In this document: piece by piece, positions 1 to 7,352 of the stretch
How the letters are laid out: the number at the start of each line of letters is the position of its first letter
How positions within the stretch are numbered: the stretch's first letter is position 1
Source of the DNA: Phaeodactylibacter sp.
GTDB taxonomy: Bacteria; Bacteroidota; Bacteroidia; Chitinophagales; Saprospiraceae
Length of the DNA: 54,569 nucleotides
Reading direction: 5' to 3'
NCBI RefSeq assembly: GCF_022763345.1
Contig: NZ_JALEGS010000105.1
Span: 1 to 54,569 of the forward strand
Translations under genes and position numbers: made by a program
The notes under the pieces: generated by a model
What the model saw: the letters and a program-made list of their open reading frames with translations, nothing else
Databases searched by the model: none
Told to the model about the DNA's origin: nothing

Positions 1-29
1 TAATCTATGAAATTTTCAAAGAACTTGCT

Positions 30-133
30 CAGATGCTAAACATAGCATCTGACATTGAGTAGGTTTGCTGTGGCAAACCACTTAATCGTCAGTATAAGTT
101 GAGGTTTTTATCATTGCGCTCCAAATAGCAATG
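30..133. repeat. Cluster of three short hairpins at the left edge
   Basis: Three inverted repeats follow each other in about 100 bases: CAGATGCTA (30-38) with TAGCATCTG (43-51), GGTTTGC (62-68) with GCAAACC (73-79), and CATTGC (112-117) with GCAATG (128-133). The last ends directly at the stop codon of the adjoining minus-strand flavoprotein gene. None has a long T-run, so simple intrinsic termination is not obvious. They could be mRNA 3' structures or part of a small RNA; the window edge prevents judging this. Confidence 0.45.
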
Positions 134-1288
134 CTACTCATCCTCTAAAATTGGCTGTCCGTGGGTTTGCCGAACAAAAAAAGGCAATGCCCATGGGAGG
201 TAACTCAGTCCCTTAACCGCCCACTCGAAATAGGTGGGCCGGTAGAACAAGGCGTTAAAGAGCCGTCCAAAGTTGAGCCGGTGCTGAAATGCTGCCTGCC
301 AGTCCTTGCTATATCCTTCTGCCAGGTGGGCCTGCTGAAAATCCGGTTGATCTAAACAGGTTAACATGTTTTTTGCCAGAAGCCTGGCACCTGCAATAGC
401 CATGCCCATACCATTCCCGCAAAGGGGGTGTATCATCCCCGCAGCGTCGCCTACCAAAAGGAGCTGATCGTGCGCCTGCCGTTTCGGGGCAAATGAAATC
501 TGGCTGATGGTAAGGGGGCGTTCAAAAACAGGTGTCAGGCGGGTGAGAATGGCTTTCAGTTCCGGATTTTGGTACAATACCGCTTGTTCATATTGCGCCA
601 AATTTTGATAAGACCTGAAGGTACGCTGATGGGCCAGGTAGCATACATTAATACGCCCTTCCTCTACCTTTGATACCCCGCAATAACCACCCGGAAAGCA
701 ATATAAGGCTACAAGGTCTTCCGGGAACGCCCCGGTGTAATGTGCTTTAGCGGCCAGATAAGGCGTTTTTTCCCTGATGAATGCCCGGTTCAGTTTCTTA
801 TCCAGCCGGGAGCGTTTGCCGTAGGCACCGATAACGAAGCGGGCGCGGTAGGTGCCTGATCTGCGCGTGTGTACCTGTGTGCATTCCGTGTCCGTCTGTA
901 CATCCGTTACTTCCGCAAATTCAACCTTCCCGCCAGCGGCAAGGACTGCCTCGAAAAGCAGCTGATCGAGCCGGTACCGGCTCAACCCAAACCCGCCTAA
1001 CGGCAAGGGGGCTTCCACACTGCGACCGCTTTCTGCACTCAGCAGGCAGCGCTGAAGATGAGTGGCGCCCGCTGCTACAGGATCAACGCCCAGGGTTTTG
1101 AGGTAAGGCAATACTTCATTGGAAACATACTCTCCGCAGACCTTATGCCGTGGATAGGCTTCCTTTTCCAAAACCCGTACCTGCACCCCTGCTTTTGCCA
1201 GATGCAGGGCTGCCGTAAGCCCGCCAAGCCCCCCGCCGATGATTAGCACATCGCTGGAATGAGAATTGGAATGGAGTGAATATTGCAC
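134..1288 (-). CDS. NAD(P)/FAD-dependent oxidoreductase, geranylgeranyl reductase type
   Basis: 384-residue flavoprotein of the geranylgeranyl-reductase/FixC group. An N-terminal dinucleotide-binding motif GGGLGG (residues 18-23) opens a Rossmann fold, followed by the family signature HKVCGEYVSNE (about 48-58) and a second FAD contact, GDAAGMIHPLCGNGMG, near residue 280. Relatives reduce isoprenoid double bonds or act in pigment and lipid pathways; in Bacteroidota some stand beside type III polyketide synthases, but no such partner is visible because the window ends just downstream. The gene lies 159 bases downstream of the YwqK-like gene on the same strand. The family call is firm; the substrate is unknown. 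Confidence 0.85.
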   Translation of the reverse strand: MQYSLHSNSHSSDVLIIGGGLGGLTAALHLAKAGVQVRVLEKEAYPRHKVCGEYVSNEVLPYLKTLGVDPVAAGATHLQRCLLSAESGRSVEAPLPLGGFGLSRYRLDQLLFEAVLAAGGKVEFAEVTDVQTDTECTQVHTRRSGTYRARFVIGAYGKRSRLDKKLNRAFIREKTPYLAAKAHYTGAFPEDLVALYCFPGGYCGVSKVEEGRINVCYLAHQRTFRSYQNLAQYEQAVLYQNPELKAILTRLTPVFERPLTISQISFAPKRQAHDQLLLVGDAAGMIHPLCGNGMGMAIAGARLLAKNMLTCLDQPDFQQAHLAEGYSKDWQAAFQHRLNFGRLFNALFYRPTYFEWAVKGLSYLPWALPFFVRQTHGQPILEDE

Positions 1289-1447
1289 AGGGTTTAAATT
1301 TTTTGATGACTTAAACAGGCTCCTCCCGGGATAAAATCCAGCCTGCGTTAGTTCGTATTCTTCAAATGTTTAGCGTCTCGCAACTGAGTCACGGTCACTT
1401 GTTTTGGATAGAATGCAAAGCTTATAACGCAGATCAATTGAGACGGC

Positions 1448-3121
1448 TCAAAATTTCCATGAATTTAGCAAATTCCCCTCGTTGTCATACTGCTCCGTCA
1501 ATTCCGGCATGGCATGCCCACACCGGTTCATTAGCGCTTGCTGTCCGGTAGGATAGTACAATTTCCTGTACCCGCCGTTTGTTGCGTACTCCGTCCAAAT
1601 GCCAGTCCGGTAGCCCATCCAATATGTTCCTTCCACTAGTTTTTCACCGGTCTTGTAGTGGTGCTGCACGAAGGGGCCGTTCAAAAAACCGTTAACGAGA
1701 TAAGTGCTATTACCTGGGTCACTTACGGTGTAGGCTCTTGACTGGACATACCGCAATTCCCTGCTGAGGGTGCCATCTGTATTGAAGAAAATGCTGGTCC
1801 CGGACAGGCGCCCGTGCTTGTAATGCTCCATGCTTTTTATGGTGCCGGACTGGGCAAAAACCGTTTTCCAGCCATGCTGCAGGTTGTTGGCATAGGGGGT
1901 GTATTCAAAGCCGCCTGTTCTGTAAAAGCGGGTCTTGGAAAGCAAATTTCCATCGGAGCTGTACACTTCTTCATGCTCCAGCTGCCCATCATAAAAATAC
2001 TGCCATACCCCTTTTCGTTTACCATCTGTGTAAGTGCCGCTTAGCCTGACCTGCCCTTCCTCATCAAAAATTTGAAGAGTAGAAGTATCAGCTGGAATAT
2101 CCGGATACGTTTTGGTGGCCACGATCGCTCCTTCCTTGTTGAAAAAAGTCCATTTGCCCACTCTCATACCACGGAAATATACACCTTCTGCCAATGGGCT
2201 ATAGCTGCTGGAGTCTCTGCCTGATTTAAGGAGGTAGTACCCGTGCCTGAACCGGATGGGGTAAAGTGGGGGCTCGCTGTCATACCACAGCTCAACCTGT
2301 GCAATGTGCTTGCGTTGTTGCCCAAGGGAATCTGTAAATGCTGCAACCATCGTTCTCCTCTCATCACTGTTGTACGCATACCTGACCTGCCCTTTCACTT
2401 CATGCATTTCTTTTAGCAAAAGCCGGCCACCGTGGTACACTTTGCGCTCGGAAACGAAGTTGTCTTCTTCCGCTTCACGATAAATGCGATATTCGCCATG
2501 AAGCGCCCCCTTCCGGTAGGCAATTTCACTTCTCTTGATCTCCTTTTCGAAATAGTCACGCCTGCTGTAGTGCACCCATTCGCCATGAGGCTCTCCCGCC
2601 AAAAAGTGCCCTTTGGCAACAAGCCTGCCATCACCGGTGATGTGTTTGCTTCCCGAAAATTTATTTTCCCGTACCGATTCGTAAGCCTCCAATACGTCAA
2701 GATAAGTGTTGCCTAACGGGCTGATGGACCGGGAACAGGCCTGATTGTTCCCTGCTTTAATCCGTGCCGACAAAAAATCGCAAACTGTTGCCCCATAGTG
2801 CAAGCTATCCTTTGTCGTACTGAAAACCAGCCACACTTCGCCCGGATATAACTTTTGTCCGCCTGCTGTGGTGCCCCCTCCCGTATTTAAAAAAATGGTA
2901 TCCACCGGGCTGCCTCTAAATCTTCTTTTCACCACAGCAATGCTCTCGAAGCTGTGCCTCCTTGTGTAAGTTTCAATGATCGCACAGGTGAAAATATGAT
3001 GGTTTTGGGGGTCGTGGTTAAGCAATTCCGTAATGGAGAAATATTCCCCGGCGCATGAGCCGGGCAGGCTTACCGGATTGGCAAGGAGGATAATCGCCAG
3101 TATGGCTTGTGGAAGCTTCAT
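1448..3121 (-). CDS. Exported MORN/YwqK-like repeat protein
   Basis: About 557 residues from the start chosen at 3121, where the protein begins with a clean signal peptide (MKLPQAILAIILLANPVSL); an in-frame ATG 10 codons upstream would bury it. After a cysteine-containing N-terminal domain (about residues 20-140), the rest is built of repeated G-x-W/Y-x-x-Y-x-x-G-type strands such as GEWVHYSRRDYFEKE, GVWQYFYDGQLEHEE and GIWTEYATNGGYRKLYY. This is the pattern of MORN-like/YwqK repeats, which form beta-hairpin arrays at cell surfaces; some are annotated as antitoxins without firm grounds in this lineage. It starts 31 bases downstream of the phosphatase gene and may be its last operon partner. 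Function unknown. Confidence 0.75.
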   Translation of the reverse strand: MKLPQAILAIILLANPVSLPGSCAGEYFSITELLNHDPQNHHIFTCAIIETYTRRHSFESIAVVKRRFRGSPVDTIFLNTGGGTTAGGQKLYPGEVWLVFSTTKDSLHYGATVCDFLSARIKAGNNQACSRSISPLGNTYLDVLEAYESVRENKFSGSKHITGDGRLVAKGHFLAGEPHGEWVHYSRRDYFEKEIKRSEIAYRKGALHGEYRIYREAEEDNFVSERKVYHGGRLLLKEMHEVKGQVRYAYNSDERRTMVAAFTDSLGQQRKHIAQVELWYDSEPPLYPIRFRHGYYLLKSGRDSSSYSPLAEGVYFRGMRVGKWTFFNKEGAIVATKTYPDIPADTSTLQIFDEEGQVRLSGTYTDGKRKGVWQYFYDGQLEHEEVYSSDGNLLSKTRFYRTGGFEYTPYANNLQHGWKTVFAQSGTIKSMEHYKHGRLSGTSIFFNTDGTLSRELRYVQSRAYTVSDPGNSTYLVNGFLNGPFVQHHYKTGEKLVEGTYWMGYRTGIWTEYATNGGYRKLYYPTGQQALMNRCGHAMPELTEQYDNEGNLLNSWKF

Positions 3122-3152
3122 GTATGCGGTATTGACTGTAGGTTGCTGCACC

Positions 3153-3971
3153 TCAGGTGTTAAGATACAAAACCCCTTCGTGATTCATAAACGTGCTACC
3201 TTTCCGGTTCAGGTCCAGCGGCCCTCCATTGAAATTCGTAGCAGGCCGACCCACTGCCTGAAAAATACAGGCCGTAGCCGCGAAGTCCCAAGTGCTGCCT
3301 CCCCCCTTTTCCTTTTTGGGAAATTTGAGCATACAGGCCGGTCCATTTTCAAGCACGCGGATGGCATTCAGCACAGCACCGCCACCAGAGATTTCCTGTA
3401 CACCGCTTAACCCGGATTGTTCTACCTGCTGCTGCAAAAACTGCCGGATTTCGGGAGCCCGGGGCGTGTCCTTCAGTGGGCGGTCGGTCACGTAGGTCAG
3501 GTGGTCATTGGTGTTTTGGATGGCCCAGGGCGTGCTGTTTTTCCAGGCCCCTTCGCCCCGTATGGCGTGGTAGAGGGTATTGGTGCTGGGGTCAACCACC
3601 ACACCAATATGGGGCGTCCCGTCTTTGCCAACCAAGGCAATGGATACGGAAAAACCGGGTTGCTTCCGGATAAAAGGCAGGGTGCCGTCCATGGGGTCAA
3701 CGCACCAGAAAAAGTCTTTTTCAAAGCGGCTCCCGTCGTCTTCGGTCTCTTCTGATAAAAGCGCCAGGCCAAACGCCTCACAAGTAGGCAGGAGGTGGGA
3801 AAGAATGACGGCTTCAGCGGCTTTGTCTACCGCGGTGACGACCTGTGAAGCATAGCTCTCGCCCGCCTGCTTTTGCTGCACCGGCACCTCTTCGCCCATG
3901 GCCTTTTGGATGGCCTGCCCGGCGGCAAGGGCAGCTTTTATCGCGGTTTGGCTAAGCAGGGAAAAATTCAT
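3153..3971 (-). CDS. Inositol monophosphatase-family phosphatase
   Basis: 272-residue member of the Mg-dependent, Li-sensitive sugar/inositol phosphatase superfamily. Visible metal-site residues are SEETED (73-78), DPMDGT (92-97) and the C-terminal WDF (228-230) after GGGST. Family members hydrolyse inositol phosphates, 3'-phosphoadenosine 5'-phosphate (CysQ type) or sugar bisphosphates; this sequence does not let me choose, though the long spacer between DPMDGT and WDF and the 272-residue length resemble CysQ-like forms. Its start overlaps the stop of the upstream kinase gene by four bases (ATGA at 3968-3971), so translation is probably coupled. Kinase and phosphatase may act on the same or successive metabolites. 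Confidence 0.85.
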   Translation of the reverse strand: MNFSLLSQTAIKAALAAGQAIQKAMGEEVPVQQKQAGESYASQVVTAVDKAAEAVILSHLLPTCEAFGLALLSEETEDDGSRFEKDFFWCVDPMDGTLPFIRKQPGFSVSIALVGKDGTPHIGVVVDPSTNTLYHAIRGEGAWKNSTPWAIQNTNDHLTYVTDRPLKDTPRAPEIRQFLQQQVEQSGLSGVQEISGGGAVLNAIRVLENGPACMLKFPKKEKGGGSTWDFAATACIFQAVGRPATNFNGGPLDLNRKGSTFMNHEGVLYLNT

Positions 3972-4921
3972 GCGGTAAGGCTTTTAATCACTTCTGCGGT
4001 GATGCGCTCGCTGTAGCTGTTAATTTTCCAGTGGCTGGGGCTCCACCCTTTCAGAAAACGGTGGAAATCTGCCCAGGCCACGCGGTATAGAGACCGCCAC
4101 TCTTTTTCCAGTGCAGCGTTCGGTTGTTCAAGCGCAGCATGCAAATGGGCGAAGTACGTATCCAGGATTTGCCCCTCCAGGCGCTCGCATTCTCGCTCGT
4201 CCAGGCAGCTCCCGATGAAGTACGCTACATCTTTCATCCCGCATCCACCGCCCACGTATTGGAAATCCACACCCGCGACCCTCCCGTTCATGGAAAAGCA
4301 AAAGTTGGCCAGCTTCGCATCCCCATGCACAAAGGTTTTGAACTGGCAGGTATTCAGCTTTTCGTCGATGAGGGGAGCCGCTTCCTTTAGCGCCTGATCG
4401 TCCAGCACTTCCAGTTCCTGAGGGCGGGTGGCCAGATGCCAGTAAGTGCCGGTTTCCCAAAGCCCGTCCGGTGTCTTTCCCAGGTAACTGGCGTGAAATT
4501 GAGCCAGCCATTGCAGGCAGGCATTGATTTCCTCCCACGAGACGGCTTGTTTGCGCAGGGCGTACCCGGCTCCGTCCAGATCCTCGAGCACCATCAGGAC
4601 TTCATCGCCCCGCCTGCCAATGGCGAGGCAGTGGGGAAGGCGGGCCGCACTATGCTCATTGTAGGTGTCGTACCACCGGGTTTCCACCTGATAGGATTTT
4701 ACTTTGCGTTGGTGCCCCAAATCAGTATTCCACCCCCGGGGATGGTTTTGCTGCGCTGGAAGTTGGACATGCTTGACAACAACACTTTCAACAGCCGCAT
4801 CCGCCAATTTGATACGCAGGATTTTACCGTACCCGCTCCATAAGGCTTGCAGGGTTTCCTGCTCCTTCAATGCTGATGCGCCGGTCTCTTGCTTAATGAT
4901 TGATCGAAAATAGGGATCCAT
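3968..4921 (-). CDS. Choline/aminoglycoside kinase-like phosphotransferase
   Basis: 317 residues with the kinase fold of aminoglycoside/choline/ecdysteroid kinases. The catalytic Brenner motif is HGDAKLAN (199-206) and the metal-binding aspartate lies in VDF (218-220), followed by a DVAYFIGSCL segment typical of the EcKinase-like branch. An N-terminal lobe with VVVKHVQLP (about 47-55) supplies the ATP-contacting lysine. The substrate is probably a small hydroxylated metabolite; resistance to an antibiotic is not indicated. It is the first gene of a minus-strand unit and overlaps the phosphatase gene by four bases. No clear promoter box was found in the 114 bases upstream. Confidence 0.8.
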   Translation of the reverse strand: MDPYFRSIIKQETGASALKEQETLQALWSGYGKILRIKLADAAVESVVVKHVQLPAQQNHPRGWNTDLGHQRKVKSYQVETRWYDTYNEHSAARLPHCLAIGRRGDEVLMVLEDLDGAGYALRKQAVSWEEINACLQWLAQFHASYLGKTPDGLWETGTYWHLATRPQELEVLDDQALKEAAPLIDEKLNTCQFKTFVHGDAKLANFCFSMNGRVAGVDFQYVGGGCGMKDVAYFIGSCLDERECERLEGQILDTYFAHLHAALEQPNAALEKEWRSLYRVAWADFHRFLKGWSPSHWKINSYSERITAEVIKSLTA

Positions 4922-5035
4922 AGAGCGGTAATATAAAGAGGATGCTACAAATGAACTTTACCCTGCGTAAAGAAACCTGCTTTTCTAACCTCATAGCACT
5001 TGGTGGAGCAGCCCATGCACAATTAAAATAGGGTG

Positions 5036-6145
5036 TCAACCCCGCTCATGTATGGCCCCCGACCTATGCTTTAGAAAGCCCCCCTGCCGCCCGCTAAAGT
5101 AAGCCCGGATTTCCGCCAGCACAGAAAGCGCAATTTCTTCCGGCGACAGCGCCCCGATGTCCAGGCCTACCGGGCTGTGGAGGCGCTCCTGATCGGATTC
5201 GGAAAGCGTGATCCCTTCCGCAGCCAATTCGTCCAACATTTTATTGGTCCGCTTACGGGGCCCGAGCATACCAATGTAGGGCACCTCCGTTTGCAGAAGG
5301 CGCCGAAGGTTATTCAGGTCGGTTTTGTAATCGTGCGCCATGAGGATGCAAGCCGAGTATTCGTCCACTTCCACCGCATCATCCTTGGCTTTAACTTCGT
5401 CGGCCTGTTGAAATACGGAACGGCTTAGCTTGTGAGGATTGGCATAGACCGTGACGTGGCGGCCGAGGTCTTTGGCCAGTTGAGCCATAGGAAAAACATC
5501 ATAATTACCGCCAAAGAGCAACAGGCGGATGGTCGGGGTCAGGAATTCAATGAATGCGCTGACAGCCCCCCCATTATCCAGTTCGTATTGCCCGGTGATG
5601 GACTTTTGCCGGCCAAGGGCGGTTTTCACATCTGCCTCTAAGGCCTTTACCGGAGCGCCTTCCGGTAAAATCGCTTTTAGTTGTTCAGCGCTTTCGTACC
5701 GGAACATACGGCCCGGATACAAAGCGTCAGGTCCATCCTCATTATGCGATATCGTGATCAGAATGTTAGGCTGCCGCTCGTCTGTGCACCGCCGCAGCAC
5801 CTCCAGTGCGTTATCCGGTTCGTCTTTGAGCGGGGCAATGAGCACATCAATGATCCCATTACAGCCCAGCCCCACTCCGATCGACTGCGCGTCATCGTCC
5901 GTGGTGTCATAGGTGACCAGGGAGGGCTTGTCCTGAAACATGGCCAGCTGAGCTTTGCGCAAAGCATCACCCTCCAGGCAGCCTCCGCTAATGCCTCCAA
6001 TCCAGTTGCCATCTTCCATCACCAGCATACGGGCACCGGCACGGCGGTAGGAAGACCCCTCCACCCGAACTACAGTAGCAAGGGCCAGTTTTTGGTGGCG
6101 GTCCAGTTCATCATAGGTTTTGATAATCGTTTTGATTTCTTTCAT
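5036..6145 (-). CDS. xdhC: XdhC/CoxF-family molybdenum hydroxylase maturation protein
   Basis: About 369 residues from the start chosen at 6145 (MKEIKTIIKTYDELDR). The longer frame to 6241 would add 32 residues without homology. The N-terminal XdhC/CoxI domain carries VEGSSYRRAGARMLV and the glycine-rich segment WIGGISGGCLEGDA, and a C-terminal Rossmann domain begins at LLLFGGNYDVFPMAQLA. XdhC proteins bind the molybdenum cofactor, promote its sulfuration and insert it into xanthine dehydrogenase-family enzymes. It faces the coxG-S-L-M-D genes across a 195-base spacer, so it is the likely maturation factor of that enzyme. The Rossmann motif reads FGGNYD rather than the usual GxGxxG, a possible departure in nucleotide binding. 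Confidence 0.9.
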   Translation of the reverse strand: MKEIKTIIKTYDELDRHQKLALATVVRVEGSSYRRAGARMLVMEDGNWIGGISGGCLEGDALRKAQLAMFQDKPSLVTYDTTDDDAQSIGVGLGCNGIIDVLIAPLKDEPDNALEVLRRCTDERQPNILITISHNEDGPDALYPGRMFRYESAEQLKAILPEGAPVKALEADVKTALGRQKSITGQYELDNGGAVSAFIEFLTPTIRLLLFGGNYDVFPMAQLAKDLGRHVTVYANPHKLSRSVFQQADEVKAKDDAVEVDEYSACILMAHDYKTDLNNLRRLLQTEVPYIGMLGPRKRTNKMLDELAAEGITLSESDQERLHSPVGLDIGALSPEEIALSVLAEIRAYFSGRQGGFLKHRSGAIHERG

Positions 6146-6289
6146 AGCAGGGTTTCCGGCACGGTTTTTTGATGTTGTCAATACTAACAAATAAGTACTG
6201 CACTTAGGTTTTTCTTGTGTAAATTTTAATCTATATGTCAAAAACCAATTTTTATTCTTATTTATTTACTAAAATAGCACTTAAATTTA

Positions 6290-6297
6290 TAACTTTA
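6290..6297 (+). promoter_or_regulatory. Possible -7 box of the cox operon
   Basis: TAACTTTA matches the Bacteroidota -7 consensus TAnnTTTG at all but the last position and lies 43 bases before the coxG start in an AT-rich divergent spacer. No good -33 TTG at the usual distance was found, so support is weak. Confidence 0.3.
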
Positions 6298-6340
6298 GAA
6301 TCCTTGTAGAAGGATGAACCGATAAACGACAAACACACCC

Positions 6341-6799
6341 ATGCATCTCAAAGGATCACACCAATTCAATGCGCCTGCTCACCAGATTTTCCAAATGCTA
6401 ATGGATGCGGATACGCTTGCGCGGATCACGCCTGGGGTCTCTGAGCTCGAAGCAACCGGGCCGGATACTTACAAAGCCATCGCCAATGTCAAAATGGGTC
6501 CCGTCAGTGGTTCTTTCTCCGGTAACCTGGAAGTGGCCGAAAAGCAGGAGCCGGAAAGCTTCGTCCTCAAGATTCAGCAAAACAGCAAAATTGGTAACGT
6601 GGCCGCAGATGTGAAAATCGACCTGAAAGAGACCGGAGCAGAAACGACCCAGCTTTCTTTTGATGGCAAAGCCCGTCTGTCCGGACTGCTCGCCCGTACC
6701 GGGCAACGCGTCCTCTCCGGCGTGGCCAATACCCTAAGCAAACAGTTTTTTAAAGCGCTGGAGGAAGAGCTGGAAAACCCGGCGCATCAGCCCGCCTGA
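6341..6799 (+). CDS. coxG: CoxG-family SRPBCC protein
   Basis: 152-residue protein of the CoxG (carbon monoxide dehydrogenase subunit G) branch of the START/SRPBCC fold. It opens with the characteristic HLKGSHQFNAPAHQIFQMLM and continues with the PGVSELEATGPDTYKA and KMGPVSGSFSGNLEV segments of the family. CoxG proteins are proposed to anchor the dehydrogenase to the membrane through a hydrophobic C-terminal stretch, or to carry a quinone. This one is short and ends EEELENPAHQPA without a hydrophobic anchor, so a soluble carrier or assembly role fits better. It is the first gene of the plus-strand cox operon, 61 bases before coxS, whereas in the classical coxMSLDEFG order it is last. Confidence 0.88.
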   Translation: MHLKGSHQFNAPAHQIFQMLMDADTLARITPGVSELEATGPDTYKAIANVKMGPVSGSFSGNLEVAEKQEPESFVLKIQQNSKIGNVAADVKIDLKETGAETTQLSFDGKARLSGLLARTGQRVLSGVANTLSKQFFKALEEELENPAHQPA

Positions 6800-6860
6800 T
6801 AGCGCAAAAGCTTTGAAACACCGGATATATTTCCAATTGATCAAAAACTCATAATACCCT

Positions 6861-7352
6861 ATGCCGACTAAAATCACCATGACCGTCAATGGGCAGTCTG
6901 TTACGAAGGAAGTAGAAGCACGTACTCTTTTGGTACACTTCCTACGTGACATTCTCCATTTGACCGGCACCCACGTGGGTTGTGATACCAGCAATTGTGG
7001 GGCCTGTACCATCCTCGTTGATGGCAACGCTGTCAAATCCTGCACCATGCTTGCCGTTCAGGCCGATGGCTCAGAAGTGACCACCATTGAAGGACTTTCG
7101 CAAAATGGCGAAATGCATCCGCTTCAGGAGGGCTTCCGTGAAGAACATGGTCTGCAATGTGGCTTCTGCACGCCCGGCATGATCATGGCGGCTGTCGATT
7201 TACTGGACCGCAACCCCGATCCTTCCGAACAGGAAATCCGCGAAGGGCTGGAGGGCAATTTCTGCCGCTGTACTGGCTATCACAATATTGTACGCTCCAT
7301 TCAGTACGCCGCTAAAAAAATTAACGAACCGAAAAAAGCTGTCGCATCATGA
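6861..7352 (+). CDS. coxS: (2Fe-2S) subunit of a molybdenum hydroxylase
   Basis: 163 residues with all eight cluster cysteines of the small subunit. The plant-ferredoxin-type N-terminal domain has C41, C46, C49 and C61 (CDTSNCGACT), and the helical domain has C100, C103, C135 and C137 (CGFCTPGM and FCRCTGY). It relays electrons from the molybdenum site in CoxL to FAD in CoxM. The stop overlaps the coxL start by four bases (ATGA, 7349-7352), so the two are translationally coupled. The length is typical for the family and there is no signal peptide, so the enzyme is cytoplasmic. Confidence 0.95.
   Translation: MPTKITMTVNGQSVTKEVEARTLLVHFLRDILHLTGTHVGCDTSNCGACTILVDGNAVKSCTMLAVQADGSEVTTIEGLSQNGEMHPLQEGFREEHGLQCGFCTPGMIMAAVDLLDRNPDPSEQEIREGLEGNFCRCTGYHNIVRSIQYAAKKINEPKKAVAS

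Noticed and set aside
1448..3121. Antitoxin of a toxin-antitoxin pair (YwqK label)
   Set aside because: No toxin-like partner gene is adjacent and the protein is exported; the repeats alone do not support that role.
3968..4921. Aminoglycoside resistance gene
   Set aside because: The kinase motifs are shared with many small-molecule kinases, and the EcKinase-like features and operon with an IMPase-like gene do not suggest resistance.
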